Below, piece by piece: positions 35,193-43,345 of a stretch of DNA of 64,000 nucleotides. The notes under the pieces are model-generated. The model was not told the DNA's origin, searched no databases, and worked only from the letters and a program-made list of their open reading frames with translations. A program made the position numbers and the translations under genes. How positions within the stretch are numbered: the first letter of the stretch is position 1; every line of letters starts with the position of its first letter. Source of the stretch: Paraburkholderia sp. CNPSo 3274 (GTDB lineage: Bacteria > Pseudomonadota > Gammaproteobacteria > Burkholderiales > Burkholderiaceae); NCBI RefSeq assembly GCF_024206475.1, contig NZ_JAMBPR010000034.1:1-64000 (forward strand), read 5' to 3'.

Positions 35193-36047
35193 TCAAGGCA
35201 CCAGACATCTCACGTAGTTGATCGGGGCGTGATCCGCGAGGTCGCGCACCATGACATCACCGATGCGCCAAGCGTATGTGAGCACATAATCTTCGCGCGC
35301 GGCGGCGCGGTCCGCTTGCACGAATGCATCGTCGGCGTGCGGAGCCAGTTCGCCTACACGCGTGATGTAGTTCGACGCTCCCGCGTGAATGTATCCGCCA
35401 ATGGGCGGCGGCAAATCGGTGACGAGATCGCAGCAGTCGACATAACGCGTGATGGCGACCCCGTCGAGCGTCGCGACAAACGTCGCGTCGCCTACGCGTG
35501 GCGAGCCGATCGTGACCAGGGCGTTTGGCTTGCATATGCTGGCAAAGAGCGTCGCGATGGCCGCACCGAGGCTATGGCCGGTCAAGATGAGTTGGGTTCG
35601 CGTCGTAGCGGTCGCTTGCAACCAGTCATCGACCGCTTCGCGCAAGCCGCGGGCGGCGCATGCGAATCCAGCATGAACCTGACCGGCGCTCTCTGTCCAC
35701 TCCGTCAAGCTGCCTTTCAGGTCGAGAGCGATATCGGAGAGCGACTGCGGTTCCGTTCCCCGGAATGCGAGCAGGGCGAGGCCATCGGAGTGCCTTACGG
35801 CGCCGAAGCCATGCGTGTCGTCGTCGGCATTATTGAAGGGAACGGCGCCCTCAAATCCAACCAGCGCGAGCGCTTGTTCGAGTCGCTGGAGGTCAGCACC
35901 GCCATTCTCGTAGCGTATGTAGGCAAGCCGCGCTAACTCGGCGCACAGTCCGTCAATGTCGTAATTGCCTTCGGCAGTGAATACTGTCGGCCTGAGTTCC
36001 GGTGAGTTGAGCGCGTCGCACGACGCGTCGTAGGGGATAGAACACAT
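35193..36047 (-). CDS. Class 3 (fungal-type) lipase
   Basis: The 284-residue protein starts at an ATG with GGAGG. It shows a lipase-3 core: LALLAFRGTEPQSLSDIALDLK, the nucleophile elbow LILTGHSLGAAIATLFA, DLVTDLPPPIGGYIHAG carrying the Asp, and the late His in DHAPINYV. There is no signal peptide. The gene follows 14 bp after a large membrane patatin in the same direction, so the two lipolytic enzymes are co-transcribed. This hints at a shared lipid substrate or an effector role; no T6SS component or immunity gene is evident beside them. Confidence 0.85.
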   Translation of the reverse strand: MCSIPYDASCDALNSPELRPTVFTAEGNYDIDGLCAELARLAYIRYENGGADLQRLEQALALVGFEGAVPFNNADDDTHGFGAVRHSDGLALLAFRGTEPQSLSDIALDLKGSLTEWTESAGQVHAGFACAARGLREAVDDWLQATATTRTQLILTGHSLGAAIATLFASICKPNALVTIGSPRVGDATFVATLDGVAITRYVDCCDLVTDLPPPIGGYIHAGASNYITRVGELAPHADDAFVQADRAAAREDYVLTYAWRIGDVMVRDLADHAPINYVRCLVP

Positions 36048-36061
36048 GTGCACCTCCGTGT

Positions 36062-39040
36062 TCACAGCGACAGCAGGTTGCGCATCTGCGAATATCCCAA
36101 CTCGCGATGCGATTCCCACTGGACGTCGTCAAAAAACTGGTTGGCGGTGGTCTCGTTGGGAAACGAGGGGTTCTGCTTCCGATATTCCCGCACGTCCGGC
36201 GGCGCGGCGGACGTGACGCGCGGCTTGATGACCAGTATCTGCCCGTTGCTCCCGTTGGCGAAGGTGACGGCGAACTGGAGCGCGAGGAACTTTCGCTTCT
36301 TCCTGAATTCTCCAATCGACAAGGCGATATGGGCCGGATTCAGGCGGAACCAGGAAGGGAGGGGGAGCCGTGTGCGCGGCTCGCGTATTTCGGCGCCGAA
36401 ATCGACGCGCGCGCGGCGAATCAGGTTTGCGATATCGCCGAACTGGTATTTTGGATCGTAGCCATTGTCGATCAGCACGATGAATTTCAGCTTGCGACGC
36501 AGCAATTCGTAGGCGCCCGTGTTTTCGAAATGACCGCCATCGGTGAGATACCAGCGGCGGCCACGGGGCCCGTCGTATTCGCCCATCAGTTCGTCCATGA
36601 GGCAGAACTGCGTGCCGAAGAGCTTCTCGGAGAGAAAACGGTGAGGCAGGTTCGCGTCGGGTATCGGCACACGCTTGCGCTCGAAGTTCACCGCGCCCAG
36701 CTGGAATGGCTTCGAAAACGTATCCCACCAATAGCCGAGGCGAATATTCGCCACGCCAAGCAGCAGTGAGTAACCAACGTGCGTATTCTGGCCGAGCCCA
36801 GTGCTCACAGCCGCACCGGAAATGGCGACCCAGTCGCCCAGCGTCATCGATTCGAGCCAGATGTCACGCGTGCGCGATTCCCCACGGACGTAACAGGCCG
36901 GCGTCGAAATATCGTTCGCACTTTCCCATTCGCACTCGAGCACGCCGAGCCTGGCGCCCACGGTCATGCCGGCTGGCCCGATGCTGAAGGCGAGCCCGCG
37001 GGCGCCACGCTGCACCAGCGACGAGTCCCAGTCGATCGTCTTGTTGATCGTCGCGTTGATGAGATGAACCGGCGCATGGCTGCGGGAGTGGAAATATTCG
37101 GCCATCGTGATGCTGTCGCCAGCCACGAGATTGGTCACGTCACGCATGGCGGGCATGTTCAGCCGCGCGGCATTGGTCGCGCCCAGGAAGGCGCGGGTCA
37201 GGCGCGTGCTGTAGAGCCGCTGATAGGTCGAGAGGTTCAGGAACTGGATGCACAGGCCATCCACGATCGCTAGCACGAGAAAGGCGCCACACAGGATCGC
37301 CAGGCGCGAGGCGTAGTCCTGGCCGTTACCGTAATGTCGCCATATGACCATCGAGATCGAGAGGGCCACGGCGGACCAGAACGCCAGCGTGGCGAGCGCG
37401 GCGAAGACCGCGGCGACCGAAGCGAGAACGAGGCGCGGGATTTTGCTGAGACCGCCAACGATGTTGTCGCCTTTCGCTAGCAGGAAACGGGCGAGACTCC
37501 ATAGCACGGCGCCGATGCCGGCCAGCGCGCCCAGTGGGCCAGAGTTCGGCGCACTCAGGAAGTTCATGGAGAGATGGCGGGTGGCTTCGTAGGTGAGTCC
37601 ACCGAGTGCGTCGACGAGTGCGAGAAGCAGCATCCAGAGCACTATCTGAATCGGCCCGGCGCCGACACGATGTCCGCAGAGACGAAGCGGTGTTGTGAAC
37701 GCGTTCGTGAGCGCATTGCGCAAGCGGTCAACGAAGGCGCGGCTATCCGAGCGCGGCGAAGAGGAGGGAGTCGAGCCGCGGTACCACGATTTGCCGGACC
37801 CGCTGCCGCGCTTGCCGACGTACATCCACGCGATGACGAGAAACAGGGTGCCGAGCACGCCCGTGCTGATGACGAACAACGCGGCGAGAAGCTTGCCGGA
37901 CGGATGCGTCAGCTGGCCGAGCAGCAGCGTTGCGACCGGCTTTGACGATCCGTGATTGAATACGGCGATCGTGCTGACGGCCAGTGAAGTGACTACGAAT
38001 AGCGAAATGAATGGCAGCCACTTTCCGACGAAGCCCGTTTTCTGTGCGAGGTTCTGAGTCAGCCAGTAGGCGCGGCTGAGCGGAGAAAAAACAAATGCGG
38101 CGATGAAGGCGGCGATGGCCGCCGGCAACAGCGAGCGCGCCCACCAGATGTCGGGCACGGCCGATTGCAGCGGAGCCCACCAGGGGTCGCCCACGATCAG
38201 CGGGGAACACCAGACGTCGGGGACGGACGAGAGCAGCGGAGACCAGCACACTTCAGGCGAGACCAGGTGCAATTGCTTGAGATCCGCTACGGCCATCGAG
38301 GGATGTGTCAACCACGTCGCAGGGTGGGGTGAGAGTACGTAGAACCACCAGACGTTTGATGCTGGCAAGGGCGGCCCGAGGAGCTGTGCGGCCAGACCGT
38401 GCACAGCGAAGTCCAGCAGGCCAAACGCAAGGAGGATCGTCAGGAGCGACACGCCGATTACGTACTGTACGGCAAACCAGTTTCTCATCGAGAACACAAG
38501 GTATTGAAGGTAGTCCTTCAAACCGTTCGGCACGAGATAGTTGCAGTTGTCGCGCAAATAGGCGATGGGCGTGACCGCGTCCGCAGCGGTAGGCGCCGCG
38601 TCCGGACATAACTTGCCCGACGCGCTTTGGGCCTGAGCGATGTAAGCGGACTGCGCAAGCCGCAAATTCCCCGCGCGTAGTTCGTCCGGAACGAAAAGAC
38701 TGCCATAGAAAGCGCCGATGTAGCTGCCGCCTGAAACCGTTGAAAGATAGTCGAAGTGCTTCAGCGTATTCGTGTCCGCCATAGCCTGAAGGATGCCTAA
38801 CGAAAATACGGCACTCCGTATGCCGCCGCCCGAGATGGCCAGGCCGCAGGCATCGGCGGCGCTGGGCAATGCGGAAAGATTGACCGCGTGCCGATGACGC
38901 TCGACCTGCTCCAGTTCCCGACGGGAGAAGTCCTGGGGCAGTTGCCACGACGGTGCTGGTGGGGGCGTCGACACCGTGGCGGGCTTGCGCGCTGGCCGCA
39001 GTAGGGTCCTGACAATGAACGAAAGTAGACCCGGCATCAT
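36062..39040 (-). CDS. Large membrane patatin-like phospholipase
   Basis: The 992-residue protein combines a split patatin domain with a long membrane insert. Near the start are the oxyanion loop AISGGGIRSAVFSLGILQAM (residues 68-87) and nucleophile turn LSTVSGGSYIGAF (about residue 103). The Asp of the dyad lies far downstream in YLTDGGHFENTGAYELLRR (about residue 832). Between them, roughly residues 165-560 contain about eight hydrophobic helices. So the catalytic halves are joined by an integral membrane domain, a layout known in some bacterial patatins. AGGAG precedes two adjacent ATG codons; either may be used. It is co-transcribed with the class 3 lipase. Confidence 0.85.
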   Translation of the reverse strand: MMPGLLSFIVRTLLRPARKPATVSTPPPAPSWQLPQDFSRRELEQVERHRHAVNLSALPSAADACGLAISGGGIRSAVFSLGILQAMADTNTLKHFDYLSTVSGGSYIGAFYGSLFVPDELRAGNLRLAQSAYIAQAQSASGKLCPDAAPTAADAVTPIAYLRDNCNYLVPNGLKDYLQYLVFSMRNWFAVQYVIGVSLLTILLAFGLLDFAVHGLAAQLLGPPLPASNVWWFYVLSPHPATWLTHPSMAVADLKQLHLVSPEVCWSPLLSSVPDVWCSPLIVGDPWWAPLQSAVPDIWWARSLLPAAIAAFIAAFVFSPLSRAYWLTQNLAQKTGFVGKWLPFISLFVVTSLAVSTIAVFNHGSSKPVATLLLGQLTHPSGKLLAALFVISTGVLGTLFLVIAWMYVGKRGSGSGKSWYRGSTPSSSPRSDSRAFVDRLRNALTNAFTTPLRLCGHRVGAGPIQIVLWMLLLALVDALGGLTYEATRHLSMNFLSAPNSGPLGALAGIGAVLWSLARFLLAKGDNIVGGLSKIPRLVLASVAAVFAALATLAFWSAVALSISMVIWRHYGNGQDYASRLAILCGAFLVLAIVDGLCIQFLNLSTYQRLYSTRLTRAFLGATNAARLNMPAMRDVTNLVAGDSITMAEYFHSRSHAPVHLINATINKTIDWDSSLVQRGARGLAFSIGPAGMTVGARLGVLECEWESANDISTPACYVRGESRTRDIWLESMTLGDWVAISGAAVSTGLGQNTHVGYSLLLGVANIRLGYWWDTFSKPFQLGAVNFERKRVPIPDANLPHRFLSEKLFGTQFCLMDELMGEYDGPRGRRWYLTDGGHFENTGAYELLRRKLKFIVLIDNGYDPKYQFGDIANLIRRARVDFGAEIREPRTRLPLPSWFRLNPAHIALSIGEFRKKRKFLALQFAVTFANGSNGQILVIKPRVTSAAPPDVREYRKQNPSFPNETTANQFFDDVQWESHRELGYSQMRNLLSL

Positions 39041-39406
39041 TCACTCCTGTTCCCTGGACGATGAACGGCGCAGCACTTGTCAAAATATCAGGATAGCCAG
39101 GCACAGGATGCGAGATCGTAGCGTGTCCAGACTGCCGCGGCGCGCGAGCCAGCCCCCCGGCGCACACCGAAGCGACGCCGGACTTAAGCTGACGTGAAGC
39201 GCCAACGGCAGGCGCTTTACGGATGCTCCTTCGAACACATATGAGGAAATTAAAGGCCGGATAGTTAGCGGCGTATGTGATCTGGCGAACACAAGTGGCG
39301 CAAACACCCTGGAGACGATCGCAATCGTTCGTAACGCGCAAGCGTCCGTTTGCTTGCAACGTGCCAGTAGGCGTACTGGCCGAGGTGGCGAGTGGGGAGT
39401 CGATCG
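39041..39406. other. Gene-free stretch with a stem-loop upstream of the large patatin
   Basis: GTGAAGCGCC at 39194-39203 pairs with GGCGCTTTAC at 39211-39220 (one G-U pair) across a seven-base loop, forming a stable hairpin but without a T-run. It is downstream of the phosphoribosyltransferase and upstream of the patatin on the minus strand. I see no gene; GC drops toward 39400. Confidence 0.4.
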
Positions 39407-40186
39407 CTAATCAAAAGAGCTTATTCTGTATCGTTTGTTGTTAATTGTTTTATATATGATGGAAAACGGAAATTCTTTAAGAACGACTCCTATCAGAGCT
39501 TCGTTATTGCAATAAATTTCCTCTGGTCCTACGGTTTCGATGGTTTTCAAGAGTGAGTGGGGGTCGCCCGTGAATTCCAGGCGACAATCTACCTTCCATT
39601 CCTGTTGCAGGTTCAACGGGTAGGCGGAATCGTCGATGGCAAGTGTCTTTTTATAGCGTTGATCTTCGGGGAGTGCCGCTTCCGCCTTCGCGAAATCATC
39701 AAAGCACTGGCGGCTGGTGACATATCTCTCCCACGGCAATATTGCATGCACTGGTGAGCAGTCTTTGTAGAAGTCAGCCTTTGCTCTGCTGTTGGCATGG
39801 TGCACCAATGTCAGTACCCTGATCAAAGACTCGTCTTTCACAAAAGAGAGCAAATAATTTTGGCAATTCGCCAGCGTATATCCAACACCGGCAACATCGT
39901 CCACCAGCAGGATTCTCTTGCCGTCCTTGATGCAGCCGTCGACAAGATCAAACACTTTCTTGTTGTTGATTTCAGCCTTTTCCTCCCGACGATCGTAGTG
40001 TACGAAGTCCACGGGTAGGCCCAACATCTGCGAAAGCATCAGGGCAGGTATGGCGCCTCCGCGCAAGATGCCGAGTATCAAGCCTATGTTTTCTTGAATC
40101 AGTTGCTCTCTTTTAGACAAGCAAAACGTTTCTATGTCGTCGTAGCCATAGAAGTAGACGGGAAGTCTGGAAAATTCTGTGTTCAC
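39407..40186 (-). CDS. Low-GC phosphoribosyltransferase-domain protein
   Basis: The 259-residue protein starts at GTG with GGAG nine bases upstream. It has a phosphoribosyltransferase fold: GLILGILRGGAIPALMLSQMLGLPVDFVHYD, and the PRPP loop RILLVDDVAGVGYTLANC near residue 93. About 110 residues follow that I cannot assign, rich in aromatic and acidic residues. The gene is markedly AT-rich compared with everything around it (for example the stretch 39420-39480), which indicates recent transfer. Substrate unknown; it might salvage a nucleobase or, like some orphan PRT proteins, belong to a mobile or defence island. Confidence 0.75.
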   Translation of the reverse strand: MNTEFSRLPVYFYGYDDIETFCLSKREQLIQENIGLILGILRGGAIPALMLSQMLGLPVDFVHYDRREEKAEINNKKVFDLVDGCIKDGKRILLVDDVAGVGYTLANCQNYLLSFVKDESLIRVLTLVHHANSRAKADFYKDCSPVHAILPWERYVTSRQCFDDFAKAEAALPEDQRYKKTLAIDDSAYPLNLQQEWKVDCRLEFTGDPHSLLKTIETVGPEEIYCNNEALIGVVLKEFPFSIIYKTINNKRYRISSFD

Positions 40187-40205
40187 CTATTTTTGCTCCG
40201 TTCAC

Positions 40206-40922
40206 CTACAACGATATCGGCAACGCAAGATGTCGGGCGTACATCAGATCGCGATGTTCAAGCAAGATGTGATCCAACGCCGCGTCGGTCTCCGGATCCC
40301 GTGTTTCGAAAGCAGTCCTCACGCCAGCGTCCATCGGACACACGTCATGCGGTAGCGGGCGAAAGAGCGCCAGGACAGTGGCACTGTAGATATCAACCGC
40401 AGTCACTGAATCGCCGATGTAATACGAGGAGCCCGCCTCGCGCTGCGCCTTCAGACGCGTGGTCAGCATTCCCAACACGGCCTTCACGCGGTCGGCCGCA
40501 GCGGCACCGGCCTCCGGACTGTACCCGTACTTCTTGCCCAGATACTTCGCGACCCGGTCGGGAAAGCCACCGTCATTCTGCAAGCCCGCATGAATCAGCT
40601 GCAAACGGCGCGACCACCCCAAACCGCTCTCACCGCACAGTTTATGCGCGAGGCCGAAAGCCAGAGCACGCTCGGTGGGATCATCCGGCAACAACGACGG
40701 TGGGGGCGCCAAATGCTCCGCAAGCAGAAGAATATCCGCCCATCCGCGGCGCGGTCGCTCCTGCCCGATCATGAGCACAGGCGCGCTCAGTTCCCCGGCC
40801 CACTGCTTCAGTGTCTCGCTGTCGTAGGCGAGTCGCGCGGCAGCCCACTCGATACCCTTGATGTGCAGGATGCCCTTGGCCGCTTCGCTCCAGGGACTCG
40901 GAACACCGCCGACCACGACCAT
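40206..40922 (-). CDS. Glutathione S-transferase family protein
   Basis: The 238-residue protein has a thioredoxin-like start (VVVGGVPSPWSEAAKGILHIKGIEWAAARLAYD, then ELSAPVLMIGQERPRRGWADILLLAEHLAPPPSLLP) and an all-helical C-terminal domain (SSYYIGDSVTAVDIYSATVLALFRPLP). The frame stays protein-like for about 17 codons upstream of the first ATG but has no start codon there before a stop, so the N-terminus may be shortened, or TTG at 40928 is used. Function within the GST family cannot be told. It is followed by the low-GC phosphoribosyltransferase in the same direction. Confidence 0.75.
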   Translation of the reverse strand: MVVVGGVPSPWSEAAKGILHIKGIEWAAARLAYDSETLKQWAGELSAPVLMIGQERPRRGWADILLLAEHLAPPPSLLPDDPTERALAFGLAHKLCGESGLGWSRRLQLIHAGLQNDGGFPDRVAKYLGKKYGYSPEAGAAAADRVKAVLGMLTTRLKAQREAGSSYYIGDSVTAVDIYSATVLALFRPLPHDVCPMDAGVRTAFETRDPETDAALDHILLEHRDLMYARHLALPISL

Positions 40923-41062
40923 ACGCAAGCCATCGCGCTGGACTGCGGTTTCGACGTCGATATATTCGACCGGTATCTATCTGCTCCCCCAAGGCGAGCA
41001 GGGCCAGCGCACTAGCCCCGTTCTCCCGATCCAGGTCCGAACTTCACGTCACGCCACGCGCT

Positions 41063-42181
41063 TTACTGCGTGGGCGGACCGCTGCCTTGCTTGAGCGTCG
41101 GATCGAGCACCGCATCCTTGACGTTGAGCGAAGACGTTTGTCCGAGCTTGGCGTAATCCTTCTTGAGCCACAGGTCGGCGATCTCGCGTCCACGGTCGAA
41201 CAGCATTTTGAGCAACGCCCAGGACGTGCTGCTCTTGGAGACGAAGCCGAACTGCGCGAGAAAGTCGTCGTCGCGAATCAGGTGAAACCGGATGGTCTTG
41301 AAGCGGCTTTGGCTCGCGGCCTGCTCGCCAACCGAATCGAGCACACGGTTGACCGCTTCGATCGCATTGATCTCCAGCACCACTGAAGCGTTGAAGCCGA
41401 TTTCGTTGAGCCGGTCCAGAATGCCGCGAGCATTTTTCGGTGGCATGTCCTCGCGCTTGAACGGATTCACGAGGATTAGAATCAAGTCCTGCGCGTGGGC
41501 GATCAGTGGCGCCAAAGGCGGATTGCCGAGATAGCCGCCGTCCCAGTACGGCACGCCTTTTACGTCCACAGTGCGGAATTCGCTCGGCAGGCACGCGGAA
41601 GCGCGCAACACGTCGACGGATATTTCGGGTTGCGTAAAGATGGCGCGCTCGTTGGTTCGTACATTGGTGGCGCATATGAAAAGCTGCGGGCTGCCGCTCT
41701 TCGCGTTGAGCGTAGAGAGGTCAGATTCTGAGAGCGCGGAGCGGATCACCGGGCCGAGCGGATCGCGATAAAAGGGATTGTTGTAAGGCGAAGCGACGAG
41801 TCCCACGATCTCCGTGAAAATGGCGCCGGGACTCCAGTCGATATTCCAGCGGCCAAACGGCCCAGGTTCGGAAAAGCCGAAAAGCGCATTGCCGGCCAGT
41901 GTCCCGGCGCGCGACACCGACTCCCAAAAGGCGCGCAGCATCTCGCGCGCTTTCGTGGCTCCCCCGCTGGCGAGGCCTGCTGCGCAAAGTGCTGCGTTGA
42001 TTGCGCCCGCGCTCGCGCCGCTGATCGCCGCGACATTGAATGGCGTTGCCTGCGAAGTCGATTCGAGCAATCGATCGAGCACGCCCCACGTGAAGGCGCC
42101 GTGTGAGCCGCCCCCTTGCAAGGCAAGCGCGACTTTGGGGCCGGACTGTTGCACACCGCTCGGGGATTCCTCGATCGCCAT
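41063..42181 (-). CDS. Patatin-like phospholipase (RssA type)
   Basis: The 372-residue cytoplasmic protein has a complete patatin domain: oxyanion loop LALQGGGSHGAFTWGVLDRLLE near residue 20, nucleophile AISGASAGAINAALCAAGL near residue 55 and catalytic Asp in VPYWDGGYLGNPPLAPLI near residue 216. GAGAGGAG precedes the ATG. This is the widespread small patatin often found near PHA or lipid genes. It has no membrane insert, unlike the large patatin 2 kb away. It appears to be a single-gene unit. Confidence 0.9.
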   Translation of the reverse strand: MAIEESPSGVQQSGPKVALALQGGGSHGAFTWGVLDRLLESTSQATPFNVAAISGASAGAINAALCAAGLASGGATKAREMLRAFWESVSRAGTLAGNALFGFSEPGPFGRWNIDWSPGAIFTEIVGLVASPYNNPFYRDPLGPVIRSALSESDLSTLNAKSGSPQLFICATNVRTNERAIFTQPEISVDVLRASACLPSEFRTVDVKGVPYWDGGYLGNPPLAPLIAHAQDLILILVNPFKREDMPPKNARGILDRLNEIGFNASVVLEINAIEAVNRVLDSVGEQAASQSRFKTIRFHLIRDDDFLAQFGFVSKSSTSWALLKMLFDRGREIADLWLKKDYAKLGQTSSLNVKDAVLDPTLKQGSGPPTQ

Positions 42182-42256
42182 GGCTCCTCTCTCGTCGTTA
42201 TCGCGTTGCTCGCAATCGTACGCGTGCGGGTGAATGCGCGTGCTGTGAATGCCGCG

Positions 42257-42820
42257 TCAGAAACCGACGAGGTCAGGCGGCGCGACCTTCAGCGCATGCG
42301 TCATCAGGGCAATCGCCATTCGCTCTCCGGCAGGATCGGCCGGAATGCGTCCGTCGAGCGCCAGCGTCGCGAGGCCGTGGACGAGCCCCCAGCAAGCGAG
42401 CGCGCCAGCCTCGACCCCATTCGGCGCCAGTTCCGCCACGCGGCGGGCCATCAACGTATAAGCGCCCCGGCAATCCTCATGGGGCAGCGCGAGTCCGGCC
42501 CCATCGGCGAACATCAGCCGGAACAGCGCGGGATGCGCGCGGGCGAAGCCAACGTAGGCCACGCCCTGCGCGGCGAGTGCTTCGCGCGCATCGTCCGATT
42601 CATTGGCCCGCGCAGCGTCCGCCTCCAGCATGGCAAAGCCTTTGAGCGCGACGGCGCCCATCAGCGCCGTCTTGTCCTCGAAATGGCGATAGGGCGCCAT
42701 CGCCGAAACGCCGGCCGCCCGCGCAACCGCACGCAGGCTGAGGTCGCTTTCGCCCTGTTCGAGCAAGGCCAGCGCGCAGTCGACCAGCCGGTCACGAAGG
42801 GACAATATCGAATCGCTCAT
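42257..42820 (-). CDS. TetR/AcrR-family regulator
   Basis: The 187-residue protein has a helix-turn-helix (LRDRLVDCALALLEQGESDLSLRAVARAAGVSAMAPYRHFEDKTALM) and a C-terminal domain of the WHG type (ALAAQGVAYVGFARAHPALFRLMFADG, then ALACWGLVHGLATLALDGRIP). It is divergent from a DUF4188 gene, and two short palindromes of the same layout fill the 60-bp space between them, so it probably controls both. Confidence 0.88.
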   Translation of the reverse strand: MSDSILSLRDRLVDCALALLEQGESDLSLRAVARAAGVSAMAPYRHFEDKTALMGAVALKGFAMLEADAARANESDDAREALAAQGVAYVGFARAHPALFRLMFADGAGLALPHEDCRGAYTLMARRVAELAPNGVEAGALACWGLVHGLATLALDGRIPADPAGERMAIALMTHALKVAPPDLVGF

Positions 42821-42826
42821 CGCTGT

Positions 42827-42867
42827 TTACACTGTAATCATCTGGGACTATGCTTACAGCGTAAGCA
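42827..42867. promoter_or_regulatory. Twin TetR operators between the regulator and DUF4188 genes
   Basis: TTACACTGTAA at 42827-42837 and TGCTTACAGCGTAAGCA at 42851-42867 are palindromes sharing the core TTAC-N3-GTAA; the second has 7-bp arms. Their centres are 27 bp apart. They lie in the only space shared by the two divergent genes. Confidence 0.65.
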
Positions 42868-42880
42868 GCCGGGAGCCGCC

Positions 42881-43333
42881 ATGCAAGCCTCTGTTACCCG
42901 CAGGTCCGTCGACCTCAGCACGTACCCGAATCTTGTGGTCATCATCCTGGGCTTTCGCGTGCGCCGGTTGCGGGGGATCGCCACCTTGTTCGGCATCGGC
43001 AAAGGCTTGCGGCAAATCGAGTTGAATCCGCCTGCCGGATTGCTCTCGAGTGAGCAGTTTCTTTTCGCGCTCAATCATGTGGGTATCCGCCAGTATTGGC
43101 GTGACCTCGAAAGCCTCGAGGCGTTTACTCGGAGCGCGCCGCATTCGCGCTGGTGGGGCGAATTCCTGCGCGACAGCGGCGGCGCGGGCTTCTGGCATGA
43201 AAGCTACAGCCGGCAGGGAATGGAGGCGGTTTATATCGATATGCCCGGACCCGTGGGCTTCGACCGCTTCGCACCGGCGCGCCAGCCGACCGGACCTTTC
43301 ATGACCGCGCGAAAGCGCATGGCGGCGGATTAG
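42881..43333 (+). CDS. DUF4188 protein
   Basis: The 150-residue protein contains DLSTYPNLVVIILGFRVRRLRGIATLFGIGKGLRQIE, then LFALNHVGIRQYWRDLESLEAFTRS and RSAPHSRWWGEF, GGAGFWHESYSRQGMEAVYIDMPGPVGFDRFAP. This matches the DUF4188 pattern, a ferredoxin-like dimeric alpha/beta barrel related to heme-degrading and antibiotic-biosynthesis monooxygenases. Its biochemical role is not established. The divergent TetR protein and its operators suggest induction by a small toxic compound. Confidence 0.8.
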   Translation: MQASVTRRSVDLSTYPNLVVIILGFRVRRLRGIATLFGIGKGLRQIELNPPAGLLSSEQFLFALNHVGIRQYWRDLESLEAFTRSAPHSRWWGEFLRDSGGAGFWHESYSRQGMEAVYIDMPGPVGFDRFAPARQPTGPFMTARKRMAAD

Positions 43334-43345
43334 AACTCTGCCGGT

